Source: Cladopsammia gracilis (taxonomy: Eukaryota; Cnidaria; Anthozoa; Scleractinia; Dendrophylliidae). From it: DNA of 64,000 nt. Below the pieces are notes generated by a model. That model made no database searches, was not told the DNA's origin, and saw only the letters and a program-made list of their open reading frames with translations. Location: NCBI GenBank assembly GCA_022457155.1, contig JAJGOT010000468.1:364501-428500 (forward strand), written 5' to 3'. The first letter of the stretch is position 1; each line of letters starts with the position of its first letter. This document shows, one piece after another, positions 1 to 11,661 of the stretch. The position numbers were made by a program, and so were the translations under genes.

Positions 1-1500
1 CGAGTTATACAACAAACCGACCGAGGAAAACGCACAACTGACCGAGTAATACACACAACTGACCAAGTAATACACACAACCGACCGAGGAAAACGCACAA
101 CTGACCGAGTAATACACACAACTGACCGAGTAAAACGCACAACTGACCGAGTAATACACACAACTGACCGATTTATACACACAAACCGACCGAGGAAAAC
201 GCACAACTGACCGAGTAAAACGGACAACTGACTGAGTAATACACACAACTGACCGAGTAAAACGCACAACTGACCAAGTAATACACACAACTGACCGAGT
301 TATACAACAAACCGACCGAGGAAAACGCACAACTGACCGAGTAATACACACAACGGACCGAGTAATACACACAACTGACCGAGTAATACACACAACTGAC
401 CAAGTAATACACACAACCGACCGAGTAATACAGACAACCGACCGAGTAAAACGCACAACTGACCGAGTAATACGCACAACTGACCGAGTTATACACACAA
501 ACCGACCGAGGAAAACGCACAACTGACCAAGCAATACGCACAACTAAACGAGTAATACACACAACCGTCCGAGTAATACAGAAAATTGACCGAGTAATTA
601 CTTACACACAACTGACCAAGTAACAGCTGACAGAGTAATACACACAACTGCCCAAGTTAGTAATACGCACAACTGATCGAGTAATAGACACAACTGACCG
701 AGTACTAGACACATGACAAACCGACCGAGGAAAACGCACTACTGGTCGAGGAAAACGCAGAACTGACCGAGTAATACACACAATCGTCCGAGTAATACAC
801 ACAATCGTCCGAGTAATACACACAATCGTCCGAGTAAAACGCACAACTGACCGAGTAAAACGCACAACTGACCGAGTAATACGCACAACTGACCGAGTGG
901 TACACACAAACGACTCAGTAAAACATACAACTGACCGATTAATACACACAACTGACCGCGAGTAATTAACACACAACCGACCGAGTAATACACACAACTG
1001 ACCGAGTAAAACGCACAACTGACCGAGTAATACACACAACTGACCGAGTAATTAACGCAACTGACCGTGTTATCACGCACATCCGACCGAGTACTACACA
1101 CAACTGACCGAGTTATACAACAAACCGACCGAGGAAAACGCACAACTGACCGAGTAATACACACAACTGACAGAGTAACACACACAACCGACAGAGTAAT
1201 ACACACAACTGACCGAGTTATACACACAACCGACTGAGTAATACAGACAACTGACCAAGAAATACACTCAAACTGAGAGAGAAATACGCACAACCGACCG
1301 AGTAATTAAGACATAACCGACCGAGGAATACGCACAACTGACCGAGTACTATACACAACCAAGTTGTAGACGTGTGACAGACCGACTGATAAACTAATAC
1401 ATTATCGACGGAGAACGTAATACTGATCAACTGAATAATGACAATACACAAATTAACAGATGTAGGCGACTGAGCGAGTTATATGCAACTGACCATGTTT
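1..1500. repeat. 21-bp minisatellite array
   Basis: Tandem units close to ACCGAGTAATACACACAACTG (21 bp), with variants (GTTATACA, GAGGAAAACGCA). The array starts before the window and decays after about 1450. Because 21 is a multiple of three, several frames stay open on the minus strand and give repetitive Tyr/Ser/Cys/Val peptides. I take these as by-products of the repeat and not as genes. Confidence 0.95.
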
Positions 1501-2380
1501 ATAGACATTAATAATAGCTGAATTCTCAACAATAGACAAAGGTAATTTTGAAACGAATGGCGTGCCATACATCTCACTTTCCATTATTTACCGTACAGCT
1601 GTACCTATATGGTAATAATTAACAAATGTGAAGACTGAGAATTCCTTGGATTCATAGACCTGTTTATCTAACATTTTGCATTTTTGAAGTTACAAAATAA
1701 ACCTTTGTAAAGTAATAATCACATGTTTTCTATAATTTCCTTTTTTTCCTTCAATTTTTCTACTTGAATAATGGTACTTATTTATTTTTTGTTTTAGTTT
1801 AGTTTATTTTTTTTAATTGTACTAATATTGTATGGGTACTTTTGATGCTATACTTAAATTCTGTAATTTTATTTTGCATTCTTGATTTTTATTCTCTCTA
1901 ACTTATTATTAATACCTAGATAAACTTTCAATAAAAAAAATTTTGTAGGACAAAATGCCACTTCTATAATTATACAGGTCTGTTGCTATCCATACCTTCA
2001 TCAACCCAGCCACACAACTTTGCTATGCTTTGGTTAAGTCCCCTCCACAAGACTCCCAGGCTAGTTTACAGTGCCCTGTGTCATGTCCTGGAAACATCTC
2101 TTTCAACACCACCCATGGCTCCTGTATGAAGCAAACCTTCGGTTAATCCTGAGGGTTCTTTAGAGTTATCAAACTAGTATAATTAATCAGTAAAGCATGC
2201 TACAAAACTATGAAGAATACAGGTTAGGTGACTCATCCTGTATGTTATTCTTCAGTTCTGTTAGAATTTGGTTATTTTTTCTTGGAGAGACAAACAAGTA
2301 ACCAAACAGCATTTACTATTGGCTGAACTTAGATACTGGCATAGCTAAAAAAAATGTACAGTAAAAGCCCAAAGAGTTAT
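1501..2380. other. AT-rich sequence, no gene seen
   Basis: Homopolymer-rich AT sequence with short open frames only; no splice-consistent exons or inverted repeats were recognised. Confidence 0.6.
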
Positions 2381-2560
2381 TGACAAGCTAACTATTACCT
2401 GGATTTGTTTTGAGGAATGCCCGAGTTCAAATCCTTGTCCACGGATGTAAATAGCTAACTGGTTTGCCTCTGGTCAGTTGGGATTTTTACCCTATCGTTT
2501 CATTTGAATTGTTTGCTTTTGGTCATTTGCTTGGTCCCACTAGCCTTTTCTGTTATAAAA
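2381..2560 (+). repeat. SINE-like repeat with B-box-like segment
   Basis: A GAGTTCAAATCC segment near 2425 resembles a tRNA-type internal promoter B box. It is followed by a tail beginning TAGCTAACTGGTTTGCC, which I recall from dispersed coral repeats. Ends were not resolved. The family assignment is from memory. Confidence 0.4.
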
Positions 2561-3540
2561 ATCGCCAAGGGTAAACAACGGAAATTTGTCTTTTTGGTTC
2601 TCCTCTGGCAGTTTGCTTGGTTTTTGCATACAGATATTTAGCACACGTACTGGTAAGTCGCTGAAGCCGATCTATATTTTAATACCTTTCTCAAAGTAGT
2701 GATTGTTGAAGTGTCACTGAAAAGAAAAAAAAGTTGCATGCCATGTTACTCCACATCTTGAGAACCAACTGCTTAGTTCTACATTTTTATACATCAGATC
2801 ATGTTTTGTGTCCAAACTAGCTAGTGTGCAAGAAATTCTTAGTACTGGCTCAGCAGGACAGCTATACGTTTGAGTTATGTGTTTCTTATTCTGACCACTA
2901 TAAATAGACATCCTTCAAAAAACATTAAATGAAAGTTTAGATATTGGACTTGAAGTGCTGCTTGAAATGGACGATTTACATCAATTTACATTTAAATAAG
3001 TTTCCAACACAGTTTTTACAGTATTTTATCCTGTTTGATCTTGTTGGTCCACTTTGGTTTCACGTCCCTGAAAATCTTCAGCCTGCATGTACAACAGAAG
3101 TCTATAATCAACACATCATTTTTTGTACTAATATGTAACATTATTTTAAATAATAATTAAGTTCTCAATTTTTTCTCTTGGCTAAAATTTGCATCCCCTT
3201 GATAGTAAACACAAGTTTAATTTGACTGTTTTAAATGGATACTAGAAAGATGGCCAAAATACTTTTCTTTCACCATCTACTGAGCCCACCACACCTCTAA
3301 AACACAAAGCATAAAACACATTGCCCAGAATGGCATTGTCTTTTGCGACATGTACTTACGGTGGCCGATTTTGTTTTGCGCGGCATAATAATTTGCATGA
3401 TCGTAACTGGTCGGCAGTGATTGGTCAACAGATTAAGCTTTGGGAATACTTAGCTCTGTTCACAAAACTCACCTACTGTCAATCAAACGTTGGAAGTGTG
3501 AAGTGAATGTCAAGGTGCAATAAAGTTAACAATGGCGCTC
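2561..3540. other. no gene seen
   Basis: Unique-looking AT-rich sequence with only short open frames lacking composition or splice support. Confidence 0.5.
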
Positions 3541-3602
3541 TAATAGACCATTTCCGAGTTGCCTTTAGCCTCTCTATCAAAGCGAGGCTAGGTGCTGTAT
3601 CA

Positions 3603-3812
3603 CCCATAAATGTAATAACAACCATAAATGTAATAATCACCATAAATGTAATAAAAATCAACCATAAATGTAATACCAACCATAAATGTAATAAGAATCA
3701 ACCATAAATGTAATAAATGACCAACCATAAATGTAATACTTTTTTAACCATAAATGTAATAATCTGACTCACCATAAATGTAATACATTTTAACCATAAA
3801 TGTAATAAACTG
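3603..3812. repeat. CATAAATGTAATA array, left
   Basis: About ten irregularly spaced copies of ACCATAAATGTAAT with variable spacers; mirror image of the array at 5175-5382. Confidence 0.85.
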
Positions 3813-5174
3813 GCTATTACTATCAAATAGAGTTTGAAACTGTTTTAAGTGGTTACTTGATGTCTTGAAATAGAGGCTCCACATTGTAACGAAAAGTCAA
3901 CCGCATTTGAATCATTATGTAGCGAGGTTCCAACTGCCAATACCAACTGCAGTCAATTACATGTATGAAAATCCGCTTAACAACTTCATGGTCACTTAAC
4001 ATATTTTTGGTATTGTATGGCACGTCTGAGTGTCATTTCTGGAAAGCCTCAGATAAACGTAAATGAGAATGCTTTTTGTGTAGTTTTCAACAGTAGAACA
4101 AATGCCGCTTTAGGAGTTTCTTCTCAGCTGAAGCAAAGCGTCCGACTCTCAACAACCTAGAAGATTTGAAGATATTACTAATCTTATATGTACATAGCAA
4201 CGAACCGTTTACAAAAGGTGCAATTTACGAAATTTCGATTTTTGTTGACCTCGTTTCAGCACTTTGAAATGGAACATTCCGCGTCATGATGATACTTAAG
4301 GTTTAAAACTGACGAAAGAAGACCATGATACTCACAACCTCAGTGCTTTAAACGGGAACTCAATGATAAGGAAGAAACCTTGAAATATTGACCTTTGTCC
4401 AAAATCATACCCCTCAATATTTGGATATCAGGTGACCTGAAATCCATTATTAAAAAAAAACTATGTGTCCGAGTTGTGTTTTATTTCTTTTCTGTTTCTC
4501 CTAAAGTTACAAAATTTATAGTCGTAAAAAATCCGACAATTTATATTTTGAACAGTTTAATGGCAAAAGTTAACAAAAATTAATAATGGTTGACTCAACT
4601 CCGTCTGTCCTTTTTTAAAAGCGGACTTCTGGCTGTTCAGTTGCAAAAGCCTGACCATAAGGACTTGACTTACCCGTTAAGTATAACAACACAACGGCAA
4701 CGCAGTTTCCTGGAAGTTTATGAAACCATGAAATGTTCGTAACCAACAACATTGCACCCAACCTCAACAAGACTTGAAAACCAGTAATAACAACACCGAA
4801 CACACACAATACTTCGGTAGTAACTTTGCACGAAGATAGTCAGTTATGTGATAGCTGCCATGTGTCAGTTTTTCTTCCCTTTTTACCAAACGATCTCTTT
4901 CACCTATACACACGTACCTACTCCAGCAAACAGGAGATTGATCCAAGCGTTCATCCAGTTTTTGCTGTTTATGTTCTCTTTTAATGCTAACACAAGTCCA
5001 CTACTTTTCATGTAGTCCTTTACAATTTTCCTCATACTTTGCCAACCAAGACATGTGTCCCTGTTGATGCTTACACTTGGCAATCTTTTCATATACTTAA
5101 AAGCTATTCTTTTGAATTTGCGTGTACACCAACCATATAAACGACCTTTAAAAATCGTAATTTTTTATTGGTAT

Positions 5175-5382
5175 CCAGGTTATTACATTTGTGGTTAAAA
5201 TGTATTACATTTATGGTGAGTCAGATTATTACATTTATGGTTAAAAATGTATTACATTTATGGTTAGTCATTTACTACATTTATGGTTGATTCTTATTAC
5301 ATTTATGGTTGGTATTACATTTATGGTTGATTTTTATTACATTTATGGTGACTATTACATTTATGGTTATTACATTTATGGG
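5175..5382. repeat. CATAAATGTAATA array, right (inverted)
   Basis: Copies of ATTACATTTATGGT, the reverse complement of the left array; together they form subterminal inverted satellite arms. Confidence 0.85.
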
Positions 5383-5389
5383 TGATACA

Positions 5390-5490
5390 GGTGCACAACC
5401 TTTCATATGAAAATGAGTTTTCATTCACATGCAAATAAGTTTTATTTGCATGTGAATGAAAACTCATTTTCATATGAAAGGTTGTGCACC
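5390..5490. repeat. 101-bp near-perfect palindrome
   Basis: Arms of about 49 bp start at GGTGCACAACC and end at GGTTGTGCACC with a 3-bp centre near 5440. It lies inside the right end of the 3543-5538 element and has no partner in the left end, so it arose after the two ends became copies of each other. Confidence 0.9.
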
Positions 5491-5775
5491 TAGCCTCGCA
5501 TTGACAACGAGGCATAACGTAACTCGGAAATGGCCTATTAAAGGCAAACCGCTCTATTAAGCGGAAATGTTTCTCAGAACAGGGATTTAAAAAAAAAGTT
5601 TCACAATAGACTCGATAGACTCGCGATGTCAAGAGAACGATAATCAAAACGTTACCTGAGTTGGCTGAAATAATTTTACAAAGAACAGGTTGTTTTTAAA
5701 GTTGTTCAAATAGCGCGCGCGATGCGTGGGTCACTCGTTTGTACCTGGGTTTGTAGTAAACTGTTCGCATTCTTT

Positions 5776-6004
5776 AGCCTGGTTTCCATATAATAGCAAC
5801 GATCGCAGAGAAAAGTGTTGTGCAATCTTCCGATCATATGAAAACCAAAACATTGCGATTCTTGTGATCCTTGCGATTGTGATCGCAGAGATAGAAAAAT
5901 TTCTATCCCTGCTATCGCCATCGCAACGTTTTGGTTTCCATATGATCGCAAGGGTCACACAACACTTTTTTCTGCGATCGTTGCGATTATATGGAAACCA
6001 GGCT
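5776..6004. mobile_element. MITE with AGCCTGGTTTCCATAT termini
   Basis: The 229-bp element has long imperfect inverted repeats that begin AGCCTGGTTTCCATATAAT and end with the complementary ATTATATGGAAACCAGGCT. Internal GATCGCAG and TTGCGAT motifs also recur in inverted order. It has no coding capacity. Confidence 0.85.
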
Positions 6005-6313
6005 TGAGTTAGTTATAATAATTTTATGCAGAACAGGGCCGGGTTTTTAAATTGCGAGCACGATCCTCACGCCACGCTCTTTACAAAGCATTATGTATGT
6101 CACAAATTCGTGTGCAACAATATTTTTTGTATTTGACTCAATAGACTCGCTGTCATCAGAAAATTTTCTTTAAAATTGTTTGATTAGTGAGTGCGATGCA
6201 CGGGTCACTCTCAACATATGCTCTCAAGCAAGCGGCCGCTTCATGCAGGCTCGCCCCCGAGGGACTCGGTATTGTTTGTCCTGAGATTGTTCAATTTGGT
6301 TCCATTTTAAGCA

Positions 6314-6319
6314 TATAAA
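6314..6319 (+). promoter_or_regulatory. TATA box of chromodomain gene
   Basis: TATAAA in the context GCATATAAAGGCC, about 165 bp before the ATG at 6483. It is the only TATA element in a sensible position for the single-exon gene. Confidence 0.55.
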
Positions 6320-6482
6320 GGCCAGTTAAGTTTTATTTCAATCCATTCAGTTGCTAAAACTACTTTGTAACAACATATCGAAGCGTGCAAGACATCAGCC
6401 CGGTTTTTACGCATCATTATTGAATGATGTTCACTATCGCGGATTTAGCTCTAAATACCGACCCAAGACAAAACCCGTTGTT

Positions 6483-7013
6483 ATGGGTATTTATCAAGTT
6501 GAGCACTTAGTTGCAAAACGAAATCGAGGAGGCACAGTGGAGTACTTTGTCCAGTGGCAGAACTACTCTTCAACAGAAAACACGTGGGAACCGGCCGAAC
6601 ACTTGCCAGAAGAGCTCATGGCCGCCTTCAAGAGCAGATCCGTAGATCCACTTTGCGCCGATGAATGCCGGGAGAGACTCCCTCTTCTGTTCAAGAAGGG
6701 TTTGAAAGTGCCACTGGCCTGCAACGAGACCATTACAATGCGGCACGATGTACTACGAGCAATCTTTCCTGGTTTGCCGTCAGACCTGCGAGGAACACCA
6801 TACCTCGCCAGCGCAGGCCTTGGTTCTTCTCTGAAGAAATGCTTGACAGTGACAGGCGGCGGCTGTCACGTGGACTCTCCCGTCAGTGTTAAGTTGTTTC
6901 TTGGCAAGTCGCTTCGCTTCCTAGATGAGCAAGGACGCAAATCAGCTTCCCGTCCAGTGGAGAAGGTCCAGGTGAAGTTCACGAAGACTTATTTCGCCGG
7001 AAATATGCAGTGA
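6483..7013 (+). CDS. single-exon chromodomain protein, 176 aa
   Basis: The frame is open from 6330, but the first ATG is at 6483, so the likely product is 176 residues. Residues 1-60 form a chromodomain: a YQVEHLVAKR strand, an aromatic and acidic segment (YFVQWQNY), and the signature NTWEPAEHLPEEL. The family binds methylated lysine in histone tails or other chromatin ligands. The remaining ~115 residues (Leu-rich, then Ser/Gly-rich, ending FTKTYFAGNMQ) match nothing I recognise. There is no reverse transcriptase or integrase next to it, so it is not a chromovirus tail. The gene is intronless and compact, with a TATA box upstream, a histone-type stem-loop 24 nt after the stop and AATAAA shortly after. 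It has no internal stops. The ortholog was not identified. Confidence 0.75.
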   Translation: MGIYQVEHLVAKRNRGGTVEYFVQWQNYSSTENTWEPAEHLPEELMAAFKSRSVDPLCADECRERLPLLFKKGLKVPLACNETITMRHDVLRAIFPGLPSDLRGTPYLASAGLGSSLKKCLTVTGGGCHVDSPVSVKLFLGKSLRFLDEQGRKSASRPVEKVQVKFTKTYFAGNMQ

Positions 7014-7036
7014 GCTAAGTGCTGCTACCAAACAAC

Positions 7037-7052
7037 GGCTTCTTTAGAAGCC
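7037..7052 (+). promoter_or_regulatory. histone-type 3' stem-loop
   Basis: GGCTTC-TTTA-GAAGCC is a 6-bp stem with a 4-nt loop, preceded by AACAAC and followed by ACCAAA, 24 nt after the stop codon. This fits the size, position and flanks of the metazoan replication-dependent histone mRNA stem-loop. One departure is visible: the loop-closing pair is C-G where U-A is usual. Confidence 0.6.
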
Positions 7053-7061
7053 ACCAAATAT

Positions 7062-7067
7062 AATAAA
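7062..7067 (+). terminator. AATAAA polyadenylation signal
   Basis: AATAAA lies 49 nt after the chromodomain stop codon and just after the stem-loop, so both modes of 3'-end formation are possible. Confidence 0.5.
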
Positions 7068-7353
7068 AGTGTACGACCAACTTGACGTTCAGAAATGCGA
7101 AATTGCAAAAGAATGAGGGGAAAAGATAAGTTGAGACAGAAGTCACATAACAGATTTATTAATCACACATTTTTTTAAAACAATTTTCCTCTGTCCTGTC
7201 GAGTCTATTCATTTTCCAGCGCAGAACTATGTGTCTGCGACCCTACGGAGAAAACAGAAATCGTTGTGGACGTCAGTATTTCCCGGCACCGATTTACGAA
7301 CTCAGTATTTCATGCAATTTCACCATTTCGAGAAATATAAATAAACAAAGTTG

Positions 7354-7987
7354 TCATTTACCATCCATGGCCAAGATTTGATCCAAGATGAAAATCAAAG
7401 CAATAACGACCATGTAATCCCTGCGGTTAAGACAGAGTTTATAAGTATACAACAATTGCAACCGCATATAATACTAACAATAATTCACTGGCAGCGGTAT
7501 CAAAGTCGAGTTTGAAAATCATCTGACTACTTACCACCTGGTTGAGTAATGCATGTGTGGTCTGGCCTGAAAATCAGTAGAAATTTTAAACTTTAGTCTA
7601 AATGCACGTCATTTTCGATTAAATTTCTTCTAAGAAGCTCAAAAGTTTTTGCAGTCCAGACCTATTTGACTTGTCAAAACTCTGTCGGAAACAGAGATCA
7701 ATTTCTCTCCATGAATGCGTGAGAGGTCTAAGAGCTTTGATTTTAAATTTGTTTGTACTACTTCAACTTACCACATTTAGCCCTTCCATGAAATTTCCTA
7801 ACTCCTCCAAGAAGTCTGCAGTCTGATTATCAGTGAAAGTAAGCTGCATAAAGAAACGTTTTGCGAACCTCACTGAGTGTTTTATTATTGAACCTATAAA
7901 CTGAATAAAGCAGAACCCAAATGAATTTTTAGCGCAGATTCAACTGTACGGTCTTACCTTATGGTCTTTCTTCTCTGATCCGACATA
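7354..7987 (-). CDS. candidate micro-exon gene, small membrane protein (partial)
   Basis: Four short minus-strand blocks join in phase through GT-AG introns: 7958-7987 (10 codons), 7772-7843 (24 codons, after TTTATGCAG, donor GTAAGT), 7535-7566 (32 nt, after GATTTTCAG, donor GTAAGT) and 7354-7420 (after AACCGCAG, ending TGA at 7354-7356). The joined product is about 66 residues: an acidic segment (NQTADFLEELGNFMEGL), a basic turn, then a hydrophobic stretch (MVVIALIFILDQILAM) near the C-terminus that could be a membrane helix. The first block lacks an upstream Met in frame, so at least one more 5' exon is needed. I do not recognise the protein. The last three exons are the best supported. Confidence 0.4.
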
Positions 7988-8083
7988 CTGATTTCTCGAC
8001 AATACTTTATACCGATACTTTTTTAATACTCCGAGACTCTAAGGCGGCTTCGCTAAAAAAAATAGAGACTGCAAGACTTTAGA

Positions 8084-8145
8084 GCCCGATTACATGGCGA
8101 ATTTTAGCCCGGTCAACCGGACTGAAATTCGCCCTGTAATCGGCC
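8084..8145. repeat. short inverted repeat
   Basis: GCCCGATTACATGGCGAATTT and its imperfect complement form 21-bp arms around a 20-bp centre; probably a remnant of a foldback element. Confidence 0.55.
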
Positions 8146-8343
8146 CCTACTATAGAACTTGAAAGACCATTATTATCAATATACGCGGCCAAATAAGAAA
8201 CTGCCTTCATGAAAACACGCGTGAGTGGCGGGCGATATTGAATTTGACGGGCTGCAAACGCATTTACGGCCCTGTTTCTGTTAAACATTTTTTTCTTATT
8301 AAATGAATTTGTACGATTTGGCCTTGTGTATTGATAATATTGA

Positions 8344-8447
8344 TAATCACATGACTTTTGTTGGGCATATAGTATATTTGTGTCCCTCATAGCATCATGC
8401 TACTCTGGCCACAAATAAACTATATGCCCTCCAAAAGTCATGTGATT
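8344..8447. mobile_element. MITE-like foldback, 104 bp
   Basis: Arms begin AATCACATGACTTTTG and end CAAAAGTCATGTGATT, extending inward through GGCATATAGT. Non-coding. Confidence 0.65.
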
Positions 8448-9739
8448 GTCCTATTGTCCACCCGTCTTACTCTCCCACTGACAGCCAAGTTGTCACGCAA
8501 CGCTCCTCCCTCTAACAAAGGGACGTGAAAACATTTTGTCTAGCGGTTATTCAACAGAATTCTCTGCGCACCAGCTTTATATTTCACGTCAAAAAATGGT
8601 GGCCTCTTTTGATAGCTGACGAAAAGGAAAAGATCAGCATATCTTGCGTGACTGCGTGACACACTACCCATCCTGCATTAGGCTTGTATTACCTAGAACC
8701 ATGTGCTTCAGCCATGTTGAAACAGCTCGATTAGATCTGTTAAATAGCTCTGGTCTTGTGATCTATTACAGTTAAAGAATGGAAAAGATCAAAGGTGTGT
8801 AAGACAAAAAGTTATGTTATTTAGTTCTGCTGCCAGATTGCATAGTGATAACATCATTTTCTTCAGCTACTGAATCACAAATTAATATTCCCGAAGGTCT
8901 GGACAGGCCAAATTCGCCAAAAAGTTTAATTGTATAAGCTTATCTCACTGTATAAACCTGCTGGCAGAAACAAATTCTAACATTGACCCAAAATATGCAA
9001 ATCTGGAAATAATAAAAAGCGTGGAGATTGGGGCATAATTTTTTTTTACAGGTAAAGGTTTTCCAGAAACCTTAGCACACCTGCAATTTAATACATGGAA
9101 ATAAGGTAGGAATTGAACCAAATTTTCTATCAAACATTACATTTAACAAATCCAATCATATTTAACACAGATTTTTCAATTGTTTGGCAATTTCACACTT
9201 ATTTGATTCACTGTGAGATTTGGCAGGTCTGGTATATATAAACTTATGGACTTTCATGTCATTGGAAGGTACAGGGATGCTCGTCATCTTGTTTTGGGGT
9301 GTCAATTAAAAATTTTGGTGTCACTTTGGGCTTTGAGGATATTTTTAGCCATCAAGGTGTATCCTGTCGGTGGTTACTCTCATTACTGAAGATCAAAGAA
9401 AGTCTATCATTATTAAAGTCACTATGACTATTGTTCTTCTGTCTTGTCTAGCAGGTTGATTTCATTTATGAGTTTAATTCAAAATTTCTGATGAGCATCC
9501 CCATACCTTTAATATGAGGCACAGTAAATGTGATATAATATTTTATTACTGTAATAATTATTTATTGGACAGTTTAAAACTCACAAGTTGGTTACTGACT
9601 TTTATAGATTGGGTGGCTCCTAAAGGAGTCGTTTTTGTTTGTGTGTAATTGACTGAAGTTTACTCAGACCTTGGCAGGGTATCTGAGGACAATAGAGCAT
9701 TTATTATGTCTTGTTTTCTTGTTCTTGTGTTAACTTTAT
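8448..9739. other. no gene seen
   Basis: Intergenic, AT-rich; short frames without splice support. It forms the 3' flank of the minus-strand pseudogene that starts at 9740. Confidence 0.5.
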
Positions 9740-11127
9740 TCACTGTTCAAGCAGGGCAATGAGGTCAGCAACAGTTTTCTTTTTTAAAGTGGTTTCACTC
9801 ATTGTTGTCGAAATTCTGGCAACCTTCTTTGCAGCCTCCTGCTTCCCACCATCTTCCCAGTACTGCCTGTCTCTTTTCTGATAGCTCCTCTTTTCTCGTT
9901 CCTTCTCTCTCAGCACCTCCTGTCTCTTCTCCACCAGTAACAAATTAGTTGCCGCAAGTTACTAACCTTTGTCTCAAATTCTATCATCCCATCATCTGTT
10001 ATTTTGGCATTCAAAGAATCTGAAAGTTCTCTAAAATTCTGAAAAAAGAAATAGAAAAGAGGAATGGGTGTTTTATATCTATGCAGTCAAAGGCTACCTG
10101 TATATTTTGGTTGCATTTAATATTTCATTGGCTTCTTTCTTACTAAAATTTTGGTGAAAATTTGTATGCTTACAATCCAAAGATTCTTTGTGGGTTCAAC
10201 CTTGTTCTCTGGTAGGAACTTGTAGAACTGTTCGGGCAGTTTCCTTTGTAGAGTTCGTTTCTCACCACCAAGTAAAGATGTCCATTCCCACTTTTTATCT
10301 TTTTGGTACACATTGAATGAAATGCCCTAGGATTTCACAGTAGCCAGGAACTCCTTGAGGTGGATACTGTCTTTATCTTTTGGTCGTTTGTTTTTGTTGT
10401 CATCCTGAAAGACATATCGTTATAGGTGTGTTAAAATATGTTTTCACAAGGAGCAGTTTAGCTGTTACTTCAAAAACTCATTAATAATTCATAAGCCCAT
10501 TACCCAATCAAATGGTAGATAATACATCACATGCAGTGACTTTATATCGATAAACCTCATCCTTATTAGTATGCGGTGTTTTATCAGATGTAGACACTGC
10601 ACGTGACTTATGAATATTAATTAATTAATTAATTATCAACACAAACTGACACAACAAATGGTGACATTAATATTTTTGTGCAGTACTGTTTTACGAAATC
10701 TGGTCTTTCGCCATTCTATTTGGAATCTTCTCAACAAAATAAACAACCAACAGTTTAACAAGTGAGCCGTTATTTGAATGACACCAGCGCCCTCGTGTAA
10801 ATTGCCAGGTAAGCGACTGGTTCGCAGATGCAAGCTGCTTATTTCTACTCGTTCTCTACCTTTGAAAAAGAAATTGTCAGCCGTTTTCTCTACCGTACCT
10901 GACAACTTTAGTATAGCATTTTTTAGTAGATGTTTTCCCTCAGAACTATAAAATCCCTAAACTTCCGACAGGAGCCGGGAAGCAATGGTCACTTCGTCGA
11001 AGGCGTGGCACATGTGTTGTATGCTAATCAGTCTAGTCTACTTGTTTTTCTCGTATGCTAATTTCCTCTTTGCACAAAAGTGCAATTGTTTTAATTCCGA
11101 AGGGACACGCTTTTGAAAGAATGTTTT

Positions 11128-11231
11128 TTAAGCCGTTCAAAAAACTCGCAGCACATGTATTATCAGGTGTAAAAACTCTCGCCTTCGCCTCGAGTTAAAC
11201 CTGATAATACACTACTGCTCGTTTTTTAAAC
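11128..11231. repeat. imperfect foldback in intron
   Basis: TTTTTTAAGCCGTTCAAAAAA and TATTATCAGGT at the left are mirrored by ACCTGATAATA and GTTTTTTAAAC at the right; weak MITE-like structure. Confidence 0.4.
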
Positions 11232-11598
11232 ATTACAAAATTTCAGATAGGTTGTGTGAAAAATGAAATAACTTTGAGGGTTTATTTACCTCATCACATT
11301 TACGTATGTCCATAATAAGGCCTTCTTCAAGACGATCAGACACTCTTAGCATCAAATGCAGCTTATCCACTACAATGTTGTCCAACGGCAAGTTGAAAAA
11401 TGGCTGGCTGTGACATCCAGGCTGCTTGTGCCAGTCAGGACTCATTTTTCTTGCAATGGGAGGGCTGGCGTAATGGTGGCAGTTCTTGGACATTTCACAT
11501 TTGTAGAAATATAAAAAAAATGTACAAGCCGAACCATTATAATCGTGTAAATCTTGCAATGGACATCTAATCATGACCTTCATACACAATGGGCATTT

Positions 11599-11661
11599 AA
11601 AGTGCCCCAGCGATCAAATTTAAAAAAAAAAACAATTATAAAATTTGATCACAGGGGCACT
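11599..11661. mobile_element. TTAA-flanked mini-MITE
   Basis: AGTGCCCC...GATCAAATTT and AAATTTGATC...GGGGCACT form the arms, with TTAA directly outside each end. It lies in the intron between two exons of the 9740-16329 pseudogene. TTAA targets are typical of piggyBac and Kolobok transposases. Confidence 0.6.

Larger units (their letters stand above)
3543..5538. mobile_element. 2.0-kb non-autonomous TIR element with inverted satellite arrays
   Basis: The left end reads ATAGACCATTTCCGAGTT and the right end is its inverted counterpart AACTCGGAAATGGCCTAT, flanked by TA on both sides. Just inside each end, the homology continues through (ag)GCTAGGTGC and then a tandem array of a CATAAATGTAATA unit: plus orientation at about 3603-3812, inverted at about 5175-5382. 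The central 1.3 kb has no transposase. The terminal ATAG(A/G)CCATTT motif is shared with the small element at 18285-18469, so the two may be mobilised by the same transposase. Superfamily not assigned. Confidence 0.75.

Noticed and set aside
173..1451. Five overlapping minus-strand frames of 77-184 codons
   Set aside because: By-products of the 21-bp satellite; several do not start with ATG.
6351..6482. Extension of the chromodomain protein to 220 residues
   Set aside because: That start is TTG. The first ATG in frame is at 6483; an upstream spliced start is possible but unseen.
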